From Paenibacillus periandrae (lineage in GTDB: Bacteria > Bacillota > Bacilli > Paenibacillales > NBRC-103111): a DNA stretch of 64,000 bases. The position numbers were made by a program, and so were the translations under genes. The stretch is from NCBI RefSeq assembly GCF_022458865.1, contig NZ_JAJNMU010000015.1:62001-126000 (forward strand). Direction: 5' to 3'. Below the pieces are notes generated by a model that was given only the letters and a program-made list of their open reading frames with translations, was not told the DNA's origin and did not search any database. The stretch's first letter is position 1. Each line of letters opens with the position of its first letter. Of the stretch, positions 1-8,103 are shown one piece after another.

Positions 1-342
1 ATTCCCCACGAGCTTCTGGAAGCGGGCAAAATCGATGGCTGCAGTGAGATTGGCCTATTTACCCGGATCTTTGTACCGGTCGTTAAGCCGGGTATCGGAG
101 CTTTGGCTATATTCGTTTTTTCTTTTACCTGGAATGATTATTTGTGGCAGTTGATTATGCTGAGTGACAGTAAACAAATGACGATCAATGTAGGGATCTC
201 TACACTGATTAGTGAATTTTCAGCTAATTACGGTGCTCAGATGGCGGCCGCTACCTTGGGCTTTGTCCCGATTTTCATCATTTTCATCATGTTTCAGCGT
301 TATTTTGTCAAAGGCATCACGGTTGGCAGTGTGAAGGGTTGA
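1..342 (+). CDS. Carbohydrate ABC transporter permease, MalG type (3' part)
   Basis: Only the C-terminal ~113 residues lie in the window; the reading frame is open from base 1. The first residues carry the EAA loop of binding-protein-dependent permeases (E-A-G-x-x-D-G, then F-x-x-I/F-x-P-x-x-x-P), which docks on the ATPase. Two hydrophobic membrane segments and a short C-terminal tail ending VGSVKG follow, as in MalG/CUT1 permeases. The next gene starts 16 bases later, so it is probably the last transporter gene of an operon that runs into the dehydrogenase. The substrate cannot be read from this fragment. By position it may import what the downstream cluster degrades. Confidence 0.85.
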   Translation: MPHELLEAGKIDGCSEIGLFTRIFVPVVKPGIGALAIFVFSFTWNDYLWQLIMLSDSKQMTINVGISTLISEFSANYGAQMAAATLGFVPIFIIFIMFQRYFVKGITVGSVKG

Positions 343-358
343 GGAGGAAGAAGCAGCG

Positions 359-1159
359 ATGCAGGTGCTGGATCAATTTCGATTGGATCACAAGGTAGCC
401 ATAGTAACCGGAGGCTCAGGTCTTTATGGCGCTCATATTTCGGAAGCTCTCGGGCAGGCTGGAGCCATGGTGATTGTGGCTTCACGCAATATCGACAAAT
501 GTGAGGAGCAGGTGGAAGCTTTAAGCAGGCAGGGCTGTCAAGCAGCGGCAATAGCACTAGACCTAAGTGATGAGGAGAGCATTACCGCATTGGCTGCGGA
601 GGTGGTCAACCGCTTTGGCCGTATTGATATTCTTGTCAATAATTCGGTATCCCGTGAAGGCTTGGACGATATTGAGCATACGACAGCAGCGGGTTGGCTG
701 CAGGCTCAGCAGGTGAATGGTCTTGGCGTGATGCTGCTATCCAAGGCAGTTGTGAAGGTGATGAGAGAGCAGAAGGAAGGCAGTATCATTAATATATCGT
801 CGATTCAGGGTATATTGGGCCCCCATTTTCCGGTATATGGTGACAGCGGCATGACGAGTGGAATCGAGTACACGTACGCCAAGTGGGGAATGGTTGGTAT
901 GACCAAGTGGTTAGCCAATTATTACGGGAAATACAACGTGCGCGTGAATTGTATTAGTCCAGGAGGCTATAATCCTGTGGGAAGCGACAAGGAAATAGCT
1001 TCACAGCAGTTTCTGCGCAATTACGAGGAGCGGACTCCGCTCGGCCGAATGGCTGACGATGATGATATCAAGGGAGCCATTGTGTATCTGGCTTCACGGG
1101 CCTCGAAGTATGTGACCGGTCATAATCTGATTATAGACGGGGGATGGAGCTCCTGGTAG
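359..1159 (+). CDS. Short-chain dehydrogenase/reductase (SDR)
   Basis: 266 residues, normal for a classical SDR that oxidises or reduces a hydroxyl/carbonyl group with NAD(P). Visible motifs are the cofactor loop T-G-G-x-x-x-Y-G at residues 17-24, NNS at 94-96 (usually NNAG), the active-site Ser around 147, and Tyr171-x-x-x-Lys175. It starts at an ATG behind GAGGAGGAAG, 16 bases after the permease gene, and so is probably co-transcribed with it. The 3' end overlaps the end of the convergent GntR gene by 29 bases. It resembles gluconate or sugar-alcohol dehydrogenases, but the exact substrate is unknown. Confidence 0.88.
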   Translation: MQVLDQFRLDHKVAIVTGGSGLYGAHISEALGQAGAMVIVASRNIDKCEEQVEALSRQGCQAAAIALDLSDEESITALAAEVVNRFGRIDILVNNSVSREGLDDIEHTTAAGWLQAQQVNGLGVMLLSKAVVKVMREQKEGSIINISSIQGILGPHFPVYGDSGMTSGIEYTYAKWGMVGMTKWLANYYGKYNVRVNCISPGGYNPVGSDKEIASQQFLRNYEERTPLGRMADDDDIKGAIVYLASRASKYVTGHNLIIDGGWSSW

Positions 1160-1817
1160 AGGAATTATCGGACAGATGCTCTAACAAAATTGCGGCGGCC
1201 AGCGTCATATCACCATTACGTACGGCCTCCAAATAACGCTTGTGCTCCTGGACGCTCTGTTCAATTCCATTCAGATCAAGCTCTTTCATAGGTACCTGTT
1301 GAATGAGTGGCTCTGCCAGGTAGACCAGGGTCTGGTTCCCGAGTGAACGGATTAGGGTAAGGTGGAACTTAGCATCCAGTGCGGCACGTTGAGTATGGCT
1401 CAGCTCAGGATTGGCATATTGATCTGCTAACTGTTCAAGCTCCGCCCATATGGCTGATGTAGGAGTAGGGTGGGCTGCAAGGGCAGCGGCCTCCAGCAAA
1501 TAACGGATTTCGTGAATTTCGCGGACGGTTTTGGCATTCATTTGCACAATAAAGGATAGCTGCTCAAAGAGGGGATTCACAAAGTTGGTCGCCACATAGC
1601 TTCCTTCTCCGTGCTTGATCTCCAGAATACCGAAGCTTTCCAGTGACCGAAGTGCCTCACGAAGAATGGCGCGGCTGACACCGAGATTTAGCGACAGCTC
1701 TCTTTCGGCCGGCAGCTTGTCTCCAGGCTGCATGTTCCTGTCGAGAATGAATTGTTTTAGATTTTGAACGACTAATTGTGTAAGGGTATAACGTTCACTT
1801 TTATCAATCGGTTTCAT
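1131..1817 (-). CDS. FadR/GntR-family transcriptional regulator (first)
   Basis: 228 residues. The N-terminal winged helix of the GntR family is at residues ~10-75 (P-x-E-R-E-L-S-x-x-L-G-V-S-R, then R-E-A-L-R-x-L and a G-x-G-S-Y-V wing). An all-helical FCD ligand-binding domain at ~85-215 contains the F-H-x-x-L motif. The ATG follows GAGGAGCT. It reads away from the second GntR gene and runs convergently into the dehydrogenase gene, overlapping its last 29 bases. Its promoter carries a TGGTCAGACCA palindrome just after the -10, which implies autoregulation or cross-regulation by the neighbouring paralogue. The effector is unknown and is probably a pathway intermediate. Confidence 0.9.
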   Translation of the reverse strand: MKPIDKSERYTLTQLVVQNLKQFILDRNMQPGDKLPAERELSLNLGVSRAILREALRSLESFGILEIKHGEGSYVATNFVNPLFEQLSFIVQMNAKTVREIHEIRYLLEAAALAAHPTPTSAIWAELEQLADQYANPELSHTQRAALDAKFHLTLIRSLGNQTLVYLAEPLIQQVPMKELDLNGIEQSVQEHKRYLEAVRNGDMTLAAAILLEHLSDNSSTRSSIPRL

Positions 1818-1863
1818 AATAGCTGGCAGCTCCTCACTCTATTTATACAGGCCTGATATTGTA

Positions 1864-1874
1864 TGGTCAGACCA
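1864..1874. promoter_or_regulatory. GntR operator, site 1 (TGGTC-A-GACCA)
   Basis: Perfect palindrome TGGTCAGACCA, the form known for FadR/LldR-type GntR regulators. It lies about 8 bases past the -10 of the minus-strand promoter of the first GntR gene, where a bound protein would block transcription. Confidence 0.75.
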
Positions 1875-1881
1875 CTACGAA

Positions 1882-1910
1882 ATCTTAGCTTTCTTTTCAC
1901 ATTTTGTCAA
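1882..1910 (-). promoter_or_regulatory. SigA-type promoter of the first gntR gene
   Basis: On the minus strand, -35 TTGACA (1905-1910), a 17-base spacer and -10 TAAGAT (1882-1887). This is a near-consensus vegetative promoter, directly followed by operator site 1. Confidence 0.75.
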
Positions 1911-1963
1911 TGAGGTTGCTCGGGATGCGCAGGGAAGTGGTGCTCAGAGCAAGGTGCGATACG

Positions 1964-1993
1964 TTGACAAGACACAATACGATGGAGTAGATT
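1964..1993 (+). promoter_or_regulatory. Promoter of the second gntR gene
   Basis: -35 TTGACA (1964-1969), an 18-base spacer and a -10-like TAGATT (1988-1993). It points away from the promoter of the first gntR gene. The -35 is perfect and the -10 is weaker. Confidence 0.55.
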
Positions 1994-2009
1994 TAAGTTA
2001 AAACATAGA

Positions 2010-2022
2010 ATGGTCATACCAT
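2010..2022. promoter_or_regulatory. GntR operator, site 2 (ATGGT-CAT-ACCAT)
   Basis: Perfect palindrome ATGGTCATACCAT located between the promoter and the ribosome binding site of the second gntR gene. It is identical over 13 bases to site 3 before the PLP enzyme. Confidence 0.8.
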
Positions 2023-2061
2023 AATCTAGGTTTGCCTATAGATACAGGAGGAGAGCTGGCA

Positions 2062-2739
2062 GTGGAAATCTCTGAAAAAATGAATTTGTCTCATATCGTC
2101 AGTGAACGGATCAAAAATCATATTATTGAAAATGAGCTCAAGGAAGGGGAACGACTGCCTTCTGAAAAGCAGCTAATCGATATGCTGGGCGTAAGCCGTA
2201 CCGTCGTCAGGGAATCATTGAAGTCGCTGGAGATGATCGGTATTCTTAAAATCAAAACGGGTGATGGCATATATGTCAATGCGCTATCGCTCAAGCCCGT
2301 GATGGATCAGGTATCATTCCGGTGGCATCAGAATGAGCGCAAGATGAAGGAACTGCTGGCGACACGGCGCATACTGGAGCTGGGTGCCGTAGAAATGGCT
2401 ATCGAGAAATACGATCTCAGCTTTATCGACCAAATGGATGTATGGAATGAAGCAATGGCAGCCAAGCTGGATAGCGGGCAAATGCCGCTCGAGGAGGATT
2501 TGCAATTTCATCAAACCTTGTTCAGAGCTACAGGTAACGAAACTTACTTTGAGCTCAGCGAATTAATTACCGATTTTTTCCTGAATATTCGGCAGCTGCA
2601 TTTTGGCAATCTGGAGGATACAAAAAAATCGATTATAGAACATCAAAGGCTGGTTGCGTACATTCGTGCGAAGGATGTAAGTAAAGCGAAGAAAGAGATG
2701 GAGCTCCACCTCCGTCCGCTGAAAAAATATACGGATTGA
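2062..2739 (+). CDS. FadR/GntR-family transcriptional regulator (second)
   Basis: 225 residues from a GTG at 2062, chosen because ACAGGAGGAGAG ends eight bases upstream. An in-frame TTG at 2032 has no such signal. It has the GntR winged helix (P-S-E-K-Q-L-x-x-x-L-G-V-S-R-T-V-V-R-E-S-L) and an FCD domain with the F-H-x-x-L-F-R-A-T-G-N signature. It is a distant paralogue of the first regulator and is transcribed divergently from it. Operator site 2 sits in its leader and the same palindrome recurs before two downstream transcription units, so this or its partner is the likely cluster repressor. Which of the two binds cannot be decided from sequence. Confidence 0.9.
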   Translation: MEISEKMNLSHIVSERIKNHIIENELKEGERLPSEKQLIDMLGVSRTVVRESLKSLEMIGILKIKTGDGIYVNALSLKPVMDQVSFRWHQNERKMKELLATRRILELGAVEMAIEKYDLSFIDQMDVWNEAMAAKLDSGQMPLEEDLQFHQTLFRATGNETYFELSELITDFFLNIRQLHFGNLEDTKKSIIEHQRLVAYIRAKDVSKAKKEMELHLRPLKKYTD

Positions 2740-2837
2740 TGAAGCAGGATCGCTGAGAGTATTTCGAATGGGCAGTTTGAGAGTGCAGTTTGATGACCCA
2801 TCAAGCCATATGGCTGTCCGGGAGGATGCTCCCTTGC

Positions 2838-2854
2838 TACAATGGTCATACCAT
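2838..2854. promoter_or_regulatory. -10 box overlapping GntR operator, site 3
   Basis: A -10-like TACAAT (2838-2843) shares its last two bases with the palindrome ATGGTCATACCAT (2842-2854). It lies 27 bases before the start of the PLP enzyme. No good -35 is visible. Repressor binding here would exclude RNA polymerase. Confidence 0.7.
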
Positions 2855-2881
2855 CATATTCATTCAAAGGGGGTGCTTCTG

Positions 2882-4084
2882 ATGAAGGCGGTTTGCAGCG
2901 AGTGTCATACAGGTGTTGAACAAGCATTATCTTATTCCTGCCCCTTATGCGGGGGTGTATGGCTGCTGGATTATGCAAAGCCACAGGGCTCCTGGATGGA
3001 TCCGACTGAAAATGGAATTTGGAAATTTCATCAGCTGCTGCCAGAGGTACAGAAAGAAAACCGCTTGTATGCCGGTGAAGGGATGACCCCACTTATTAAG
3101 AGCGTAGCTATGGCCAAGCGGCTCGGGTTAAAAGAGCTTTATTTCAAATACGAGGGCGGTAATCCGACCGGCTCTTACAAGGATCGGATCGCTGCGATGG
3201 GGATATCGTGGGCATTGGACAACGGACGACAAGCATGTATAGGCACCTCCTCTGGCAATGCCGGGGCAGCGGTTGCTGCTTATGCAGCTAGAGCAGGCAT
3301 TCCGTACCATCTGTATGCTTTGGAGCATATGGCAGAAGCCAAGCTGGAGCAGATGTTGGCCTACAATGCGCAGGTCCGCAAGGTAGCGGGATTCGGAGTC
3401 AGTCCTGAGGTTGGAGAGCGCGTCTTCAGCCATATTTTTGCAGCCGCACAGCGTAAGGATTGGGAGGTGATGATCACAGCTTTCCGATATAACCCTTATG
3501 CGATGGAGGGTGTGAAGACGATTGCCTTTGAGCTGGCTGACCAGATGGCGGCTATACCTTCTCATGTATATGCTCCAGCGGGTGGCGCCGGTTTATACCT
3601 GGGAATTTGGAAGGGGTTTACCGAGCTATTTCGATTCAGATATACCTCAGGCAAGCCGCAGATGGTTGCCGTACAGTCGAGTGGCTGCTCGAATATTGCT
3701 CGCGCTTATGCATTTGGGCAATCTGTTCCGGCACCTGGGGAATCGACTTCGCTGATTTCCGGTCTGCAGGTGCCGAATCCGCCAGACGGCAAGGCTGCAC
3801 TGTCGGTAATGGCTGCAGGTGACGGCTCCGCAATGTCCGTGGAGGATGAGGGGATCTGGGAAGCGCAGCGAATGCTGGCTGCGGAGGAGGGCATCTTCTG
3901 CGAACCTGCCGGAGCAGCGTCTGTCGCCGGCTTGATTCAAGCATGTGCTAGAGGAGAGCAGCCTCATGGAAATTCCGTCGTTTGTATCATCAGTGGTGTC
4001 GGCTTCAAGGATGGGGCTCGTTTATCGGCGATGGTGAGCAATAAAGCAGTGCCAATACTGCAAGCTGAGAATCTGGATATTTAA
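2882..4084 (+). CDS. Threonine-synthase-fold PLP-dependent lyase
   Basis: 400 residues from the ATG at 2882. The open frame extends further upstream, but this start follows AAAGGGGGTG and the operator lies just before it. Residues 1-30 form a zinc ribbon with Cys5, Cys8, Cys20 and Cys23. The fold-type II PLP core follows: Ser-Tyr-Lys100-Asp-Arg supplies the PLP lysine, S-S-G-N-A-G at 123-128 binds the substrate carboxylate, and a Gly-rich phosphate loop (G-G-A-G-L-Y) lies around residue 240. The family includes threonine synthases and beta-eliminating ammonia-lyases such as diaminopropionate and cysteate lyases. In a catabolic cluster with RidA, a beta-elimination giving an enamine is more likely than threonine synthesis. 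The substrate is not determined. Confidence 0.8.
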   Translation: MKAVCSECHTGVEQALSYSCPLCGGVWLLDYAKPQGSWMDPTENGIWKFHQLLPEVQKENRLYAGEGMTPLIKSVAMAKRLGLKELYFKYEGGNPTGSYKDRIAAMGISWALDNGRQACIGTSSGNAGAAVAAYAARAGIPYHLYALEHMAEAKLEQMLAYNAQVRKVAGFGVSPEVGERVFSHIFAAAQRKDWEVMITAFRYNPYAMEGVKTIAFELADQMAAIPSHVYAPAGGAGLYLGIWKGFTELFRFRYTSGKPQMVAVQSSGCSNIARAYAFGQSVPAPGESTSLISGLQVPNPPDGKAALSVMAAGDGSAMSVEDEGIWEAQRMLAAEEGIFCEPAGAASVAGLIQACARGEQPHGNSVVCIISGVGFKDGARLSAMVSNKAVPILQAENLDI

Positions 4085-4129
4085 CAATGAGAGGTAGTTG
4101 TTCAATAAGTCAAGAGGGGACTGGTACCG

Positions 4130-5149
4130 ATGAATCCCATACGGATTGGCCTCGTAGGCTTGGGGCGTTTCGCCGCACTGCATGGACGTATCTGGCAGCA
4201 GATGTCGAATGTACAGGTTACTGCTATATGTGACCGCAATCCTGAGCAATTTACGAAATTCAAAGCCTGGTTCCCACAGGCGGAGTGTTATACAGATTGG
4301 CGCGAAATGCTTCAACGACAGAAGCTGGATGCTGTCGATGTGCTCACACCGGAGCATTTGCATAAGGAGCCAGTAGCTGCAGCACTTGAAGCGGGCTTGC
4401 ATGTATTCGTGGAGAAGCCGCTCGCCCACTCTCCTGAGGACGCAGCGCTGCTTATCGAGACGGCCATGAAGCATAATCGATTGCTGATGACAGGGCATGT
4501 GCTGCGCTTCGATCCTCGTTATGCAGCTGTAAAGATGAAGCTTTCCTCAGGAGAATATGGACCACTTCGTTCTATATATGCCAAACGAAATAATGGCAAG
4601 GCCTTTTTTTCGATGTATAACCGCGTTGCACCTGTCTATATACTCGGAATTCATGATATCGATTTGATGCATTGGTATATGGAGGATGAGGTGTGTGAGG
4701 TGTACGCGACCAGCCCGCCTGGAGCCGATGGAGCAGGCGATTTGAGCTGGGCGATGCTGACATTTTCCAGAGGGGGAATCGGCATATTGGAAAATAATTG
4801 GCTCCTCCCGGATGGTGCGTCATCCTTCGCAGATGTACGCATGGAAATAACGGCAGAGGAAGGTGCGATTCAAATTCATGATCCAGAGCAGAGTATCTCT
4901 TATATTGGGAACAACAAAATAGAAGTGCCCTCACTTATTGCTGGATTTGAATTACATGGGAAAATCGGCGGAGCACTCGCGAATGAGCTGGAACACTTTA
5001 TAGCCTGCGTCACGGAAGGAAAGGCATCTGAAATCTTGCTTCCGCACGATGCGCTTCGTGCTGTCCGGGTAGCGGCTGCTATAGAGCAATCCGCGACAGA
5101 ACGAAGGCCTGTTAGTTTGTCCATGTACGAGAGGACGGGCCAGGCATGA
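4130..5149 (+). CDS. Gfo/Idh/MocA-family oxidoreductase
   Basis: 339 residues, typical length. The N-terminal Rossmann fold has G-L-V-G-L-G-R-F at 7-14. The conserved E-K-P-L-A loop at 95-99 and the catalytic G-x-H-D-x-D segment at 174-178 (H175, D178) match NAD(P)-dependent dehydrogenases of sugars, inositols and acetamido sugars. It starts 45 bases after the PLP lyase behind AGAGGGGACTGG. Its stop overlaps the next start (ATGA), so translation is coupled to the hydrolase. It probably oxidises or epimerises a sugar hydroxyl, but the substrate is unknown. Confidence 0.88.
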   Translation: MNPIRIGLVGLGRFAALHGRIWQQMSNVQVTAICDRNPEQFTKFKAWFPQAECYTDWREMLQRQKLDAVDVLTPEHLHKEPVAAALEAGLHVFVEKPLAHSPEDAALLIETAMKHNRLLMTGHVLRFDPRYAAVKMKLSSGEYGPLRSIYAKRNNGKAFFSMYNRVAPVYILGIHDIDLMHWYMEDEVCEVYATSPPGADGAGDLSWAMLTFSRGGIGILENNWLLPDGASSFADVRMEITAEEGAIQIHDPEQSISYIGNNKIEVPSLIAGFELHGKIGGALANELEHFIACVTEGKASEILLPHDALRAVRVAAAIEQSATERRPVSLSMYERTGQA

Positions 5150-5880
5150 AACTATCGGAATCGGTGTATGCCATTGGCGGCGGCGATTTGGGTTACAAAA
5201 TCAGCAATGCTTTCGATTGCAATATTTACTTGGTAGATGGCGGTGGTGAATATGTGGTTATCGACGCTGGCTCTGGAATGGACTCGAACGCAATTGTCGC
5301 CTGGATTCAACGGGACGGTATAGCCATAGAACAGATAAAAGCATTGATCTTGACCCATGCACATGCAGATCATGCGGGTGGTGCCTTCAATCTTCGTCAT
5401 GATTTGTCCGTGCCGGTGCTGGCTGGCAGCCTGACAGCGGATATAGTTGCTTCCGGTGATGAAGCAAGGATTTCACTACCTGAAGCAAGGCGAAACGGGA
5501 TTTATCCGGCTTGGTATCGCTTCAAGGCGTGTCCAATTGACCGGACACTGTGCATCGGGGAAACAATAGCAATAGGCAGCCTGACGCTGCAAGTGATTGC
5601 GGTCCCCGGACACAGCGCCGATATGATCGCCTTATACTGCCCTGAGCTTGGAGCTTTGTTTGCGGGTGACACTGTATTTAGCGGAGGCATGCTTGCGCTT
5701 CAAAGCAGCCCCGACTTTTCCTTAAGTCAATACCGCAGGACGATAGCCGATTTGTCATCGATGAACCTCAAGCAGCTATTCTCTGGTCATGGAACAGCAA
5801 TTCTGGAGCATGCCAATGAACATATTATGTTGGCACATCGACGGTTTGAAGCCGGAGAGCCACCTGAAAGTATTGTATGA
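5146..5880 (+). CDS. Metallo-beta-lactamase-fold hydrolase
   Basis: 244 residues with all metal ligands of the fold: H-A-H-A-D-H at 71-76, His156 in V-P-G-H-S, Asp175 in F-A-G-D-T and His215 in S-G-H-G. This supports a two-metal hydrolase of the glyoxalase II/lactonase type acting on an ester, thioester or lactone. The ATG overlaps the stop of the dehydrogenase gene. In this context, opening a lactone made by the upstream dehydrogenase is a reasonable inference. Confidence 0.87.
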   Translation: MKLSESVYAIGGGDLGYKISNAFDCNIYLVDGGGEYVVIDAGSGMDSNAIVAWIQRDGIAIEQIKALILTHAHADHAGGAFNLRHDLSVPVLAGSLTADIVASGDEARISLPEARRNGIYPAWYRFKACPIDRTLCIGETIAIGSLTLQVIAVPGHSADMIALYCPELGALFAGDTVFSGGMLALQSSPDFSLSQYRRTIADLSSMNLKQLFSGHGTAILEHANEHIMLAHRRFEAGEPPESIV

Positions 5881-5941
5881 TTCGCTTCATAGTACAGAGC
5901 GGATTTGGTTGATGAGGCTAGGAATAGAGGAGGCACAGGGA

Positions 5942-6955
5942 ATGGCAGATGAACGATCACTGGAAACTGAACATCATTTTGACTGGAATCAGTATGAGCG
6001 TGGTACGAAAGGCAGCTCAAGCTTAACTTTTCAAGTACATCCTATTACAGATCTTACCCTGCCGGTACTTCAGATAACAGGAGAAAAGGAAGGCCCGTCA
6101 CTGCTCGTATTTGCCAGTATCCATGGCGACGAATATGAGGGGATCGATACCATACTGCGATTGTATAACCAGTTGTCCCCGCAGGATGTGATCGGCAGGC
6201 TGGTCATGCTGCCTACAGCCAATCCGCTTGCTTACAGGCGAGGTACTCGAATCAGCCCGGACGATGATGTGAATTTGGCCCGTGCATTTCCCGGTGATCC
6301 AGAAGGCTCGATAACTCAGCAGCTCGCCTACGTACTGCACCACCAGTTTATTGTCCATGCGGATTTTCTGCTTGATCTGCACAGTGGGGGTACGCATTAC
6401 GCTGTAGCAACGTTGGTTGGCTATTATCATGACGAGCATTCGGAGCTGGGCCAACGAAGCCGTGCTGCTGCCGTTGCTTTCGGTATGGATCTGCTCTGGG
6501 CACATTCCGCTATTGCCGCAGGCCGCAGTATTTCGTCTGCTCAATCGTTGGACATTCCGTGGTTATATACGGAAGCTTATGGAGGAAGAAGAATACGACA
6601 GCAGGATTCGGACAGCTTTTACACAGGCTCACTCAGGTTGATGAATCATCTGAAAATGCTCGCGGCCCCAGACGAATGGGAGCTGGGTGAGGCTCCTGCT
6701 TCAATACAGACTATTTATGGGGACGGCAACTTCGACGCTTCCGTTGTCTCTGAAGCAGAGGGCTTTTTTATCCCTCGAGTCAAGCTCATGTCTGAAGTGA
6801 GTCTTGGTGAACTTATCGGTACGATCTATGCTCTAAACGGTGAAAGCCTTCAGAAGGTTCGGGCCTACGCCGATGGTTTTCTTGTCATGATGGTAGGAAC
6901 ACCGATCGTCAAACGTGGTGAACCGATCTATTTGCTCGCTGCTTTACATGATTAA
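5942..6955 (+). CDS. Succinylglutamate desuccinylase/aspartoacylase (M14) family deacylase
   Basis: 337 residues from the ATG at 5942, which follows AGAGGAGGCACAGGG. In-frame starts further upstream overlap the previous gene. Zinc ligands are His61 and Glu64 (I-H-G-D-E) and His147 (D-L-H-S-G). The N-P-x-A-Y-x-R-G-T-R and N-L-A-R-A-F-P-G segments bind substrate in AstE/AspA/DoeB-type enzymes. The family cuts N-acyl groups (succinyl, acetyl) from amino acids. It lies in the same operon as the dehydrogenase, the MBL hydrolase and the aldolase, which suggests a deacylation step in the pathway. Confidence 0.87.
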   Translation: MADERSLETEHHFDWNQYERGTKGSSSLTFQVHPITDLTLPVLQITGEKEGPSLLVFASIHGDEYEGIDTILRLYNQLSPQDVIGRLVMLPTANPLAYRRGTRISPDDDVNLARAFPGDPEGSITQQLAYVLHHQFIVHADFLLDLHSGGTHYAVATLVGYYHDEHSELGQRSRAAAVAFGMDLLWAHSAIAAGRSISSAQSLDIPWLYTEAYGGRRIRQQDSDSFYTGSLRLMNHLKMLAAPDEWELGEAPASIQTIYGDGNFDASVVSEAEGFFIPRVKLMSEVSLGELIGTIYALNGESLQKVRAYADGFLVMMVGTPIVKRGEPIYLLAALHD

Positions 6956-7032
6956 TAGTTAACTACATGCAGGAACAGCTTTCAAGCAAGCTTGCCACTA
7001 CAATCCCCTAAATATTGCAAGGAGGAACAACA

Positions 7033-7944
7033 ATGTCAGCCAGTACAACAGACAAATTTAAAGGTGTGATCGTGGCGATGAATTCCTGCTACGACAGCGA
7101 GGGCAATATCAGCACGACTGCGGTGAAGAAGTTGACACGGTTTTTAATGGATAAAGGAGTAGACGGACTATATGTCGGCGGAAGCACGGGTGAAGGGCTG
7201 CTGCAAAGCAGTGATGAGCGTAAGCAGGTACTGGAGGCTGTGTTGGAGGAAAGCCAAAAAGCCGTCACGGTCATTGCCCATGTTGGGACATTAACGACAA
7301 AAGAAAGTGTGGATCTAGCCATCCATGCGGAGAAGGCAGGCGCGGATGCGCTGTCGGCTGTCTCACCATTCTATTACGGCTATCGTGAGGAAAGCGTTGG
7401 CAAGCATTGGATTAGGATTGTAGACAGCACCGAGCTTCCTTTTATCATTTATCATATCCCATCAACGACAGGGTTTAGCCTTACTCCAAGTCTACTGAAG
7501 GAAATGACCAAAAGTCCTAAAGTTATCGGTATTAAAATCACGACAGCCAGTACCTTCGAGCTGCAGCAATTTAAGGTTATGGGCGGACCGGGCTTCATGC
7601 TCTTTAATGGTCCTGATGAACAATTTCTGGCAGGACGGATCATGGGAGCAGATGCGGGTATTGGAGGAACCTACGGGATCATGCCTGAGTTGTTTGTGAG
7701 TCTGGAGCGTGAATACCGTGCCGGACGGATCGCTGAAGCACAGCAGCTGCAGTATACGATTAATGATATCATTGCTGACCTGTTGCAGCTGCCCATTTAT
7801 GCGGCTTTAAAAGAATTGGTCAAAAAGCGGGGAGTTGATTGCGGAGATGTGAGAGAGCCGCTGCCCCAGCTGTCTGAGGTCCATGCCCCATTGATTGATG
7901 CTCTTTATCATAAAATTATGAATGCTGTTGGGGAGCTTAAATAA
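7033..7944 (+). CDS. N-acetylneuraminate-lyase-like aldolase (DapA/NanA superfamily)
   Basis: 303 residues from the ATG at 7033 (ribosome binding site AAGGAGG); a TTG 18 bases earlier lies inside the Shine-Dalgarno sequence. It is closer to NanA than to DapA. Matches are G-x-D-G-L-Y-V-G-G-S-T-G-E at 42-54, Tyr140 in Y-x-I-P, the Schiff-base Lys168 in G-I-K-x-T, and N-G-x-D-E at 192-196 where NanA binds the glycerol tail of sialic acid. It would split or form a 2-keto-3-deoxy acid, releasing pyruvate. Residues around the lysine (I-T-T-A-S) differ from NanA (Q-T-S-G), so another nonulosonic or keto-deoxy acid is possible. The sialidase-fold gene follows. Confidence 0.82.
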   Translation: MSASTTDKFKGVIVAMNSCYDSEGNISTTAVKKLTRFLMDKGVDGLYVGGSTGEGLLQSSDERKQVLEAVLEESQKAVTVIAHVGTLTTKESVDLAIHAEKAGADALSAVSPFYYGYREESVGKHWIRIVDSTELPFIIYHIPSTTGFSLTPSLLKEMTKSPKVIGIKITTASTFELQQFKVMGGPGFMLFNGPDEQFLAGRIMGADAGIGGTYGIMPELFVSLEREYRAGRIAEAQQLQYTINDIIADLLQLPIYAALKELVKKRGVDCGDVREPLPQLSEVHAPLIDALYHKIMNAVGELK

Positions 7945-8043
7945 CAGATCTATACTAAGTTATTATTAGTTTCCTATCACATGCTTGAGCTTCCAGACCG
8001 TTGACAGAAGTTAAGCAGCATCAGAATCCATACATCATCCGAG

Positions 8044-8060
8044 GATAATGGTCCTACCAT
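8044..8060. promoter_or_regulatory. -10-like box overlapping GntR operator, site 4
   Basis: Palindrome ATGGTCCTACCAT at 8048-8060 with GATAAT (8044-8049) merging into its left arm, the same arrangement as site 3. The flank CATAT after the palindrome also matches site 3. A TTGACA at 8001-8006 is too far away to be its -35. Confidence 0.68.
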
Positions 8061-8103
8061 CATATGAATGGATTCCTTTACCAATTATAAGGAGAGATGT
8101 TGA

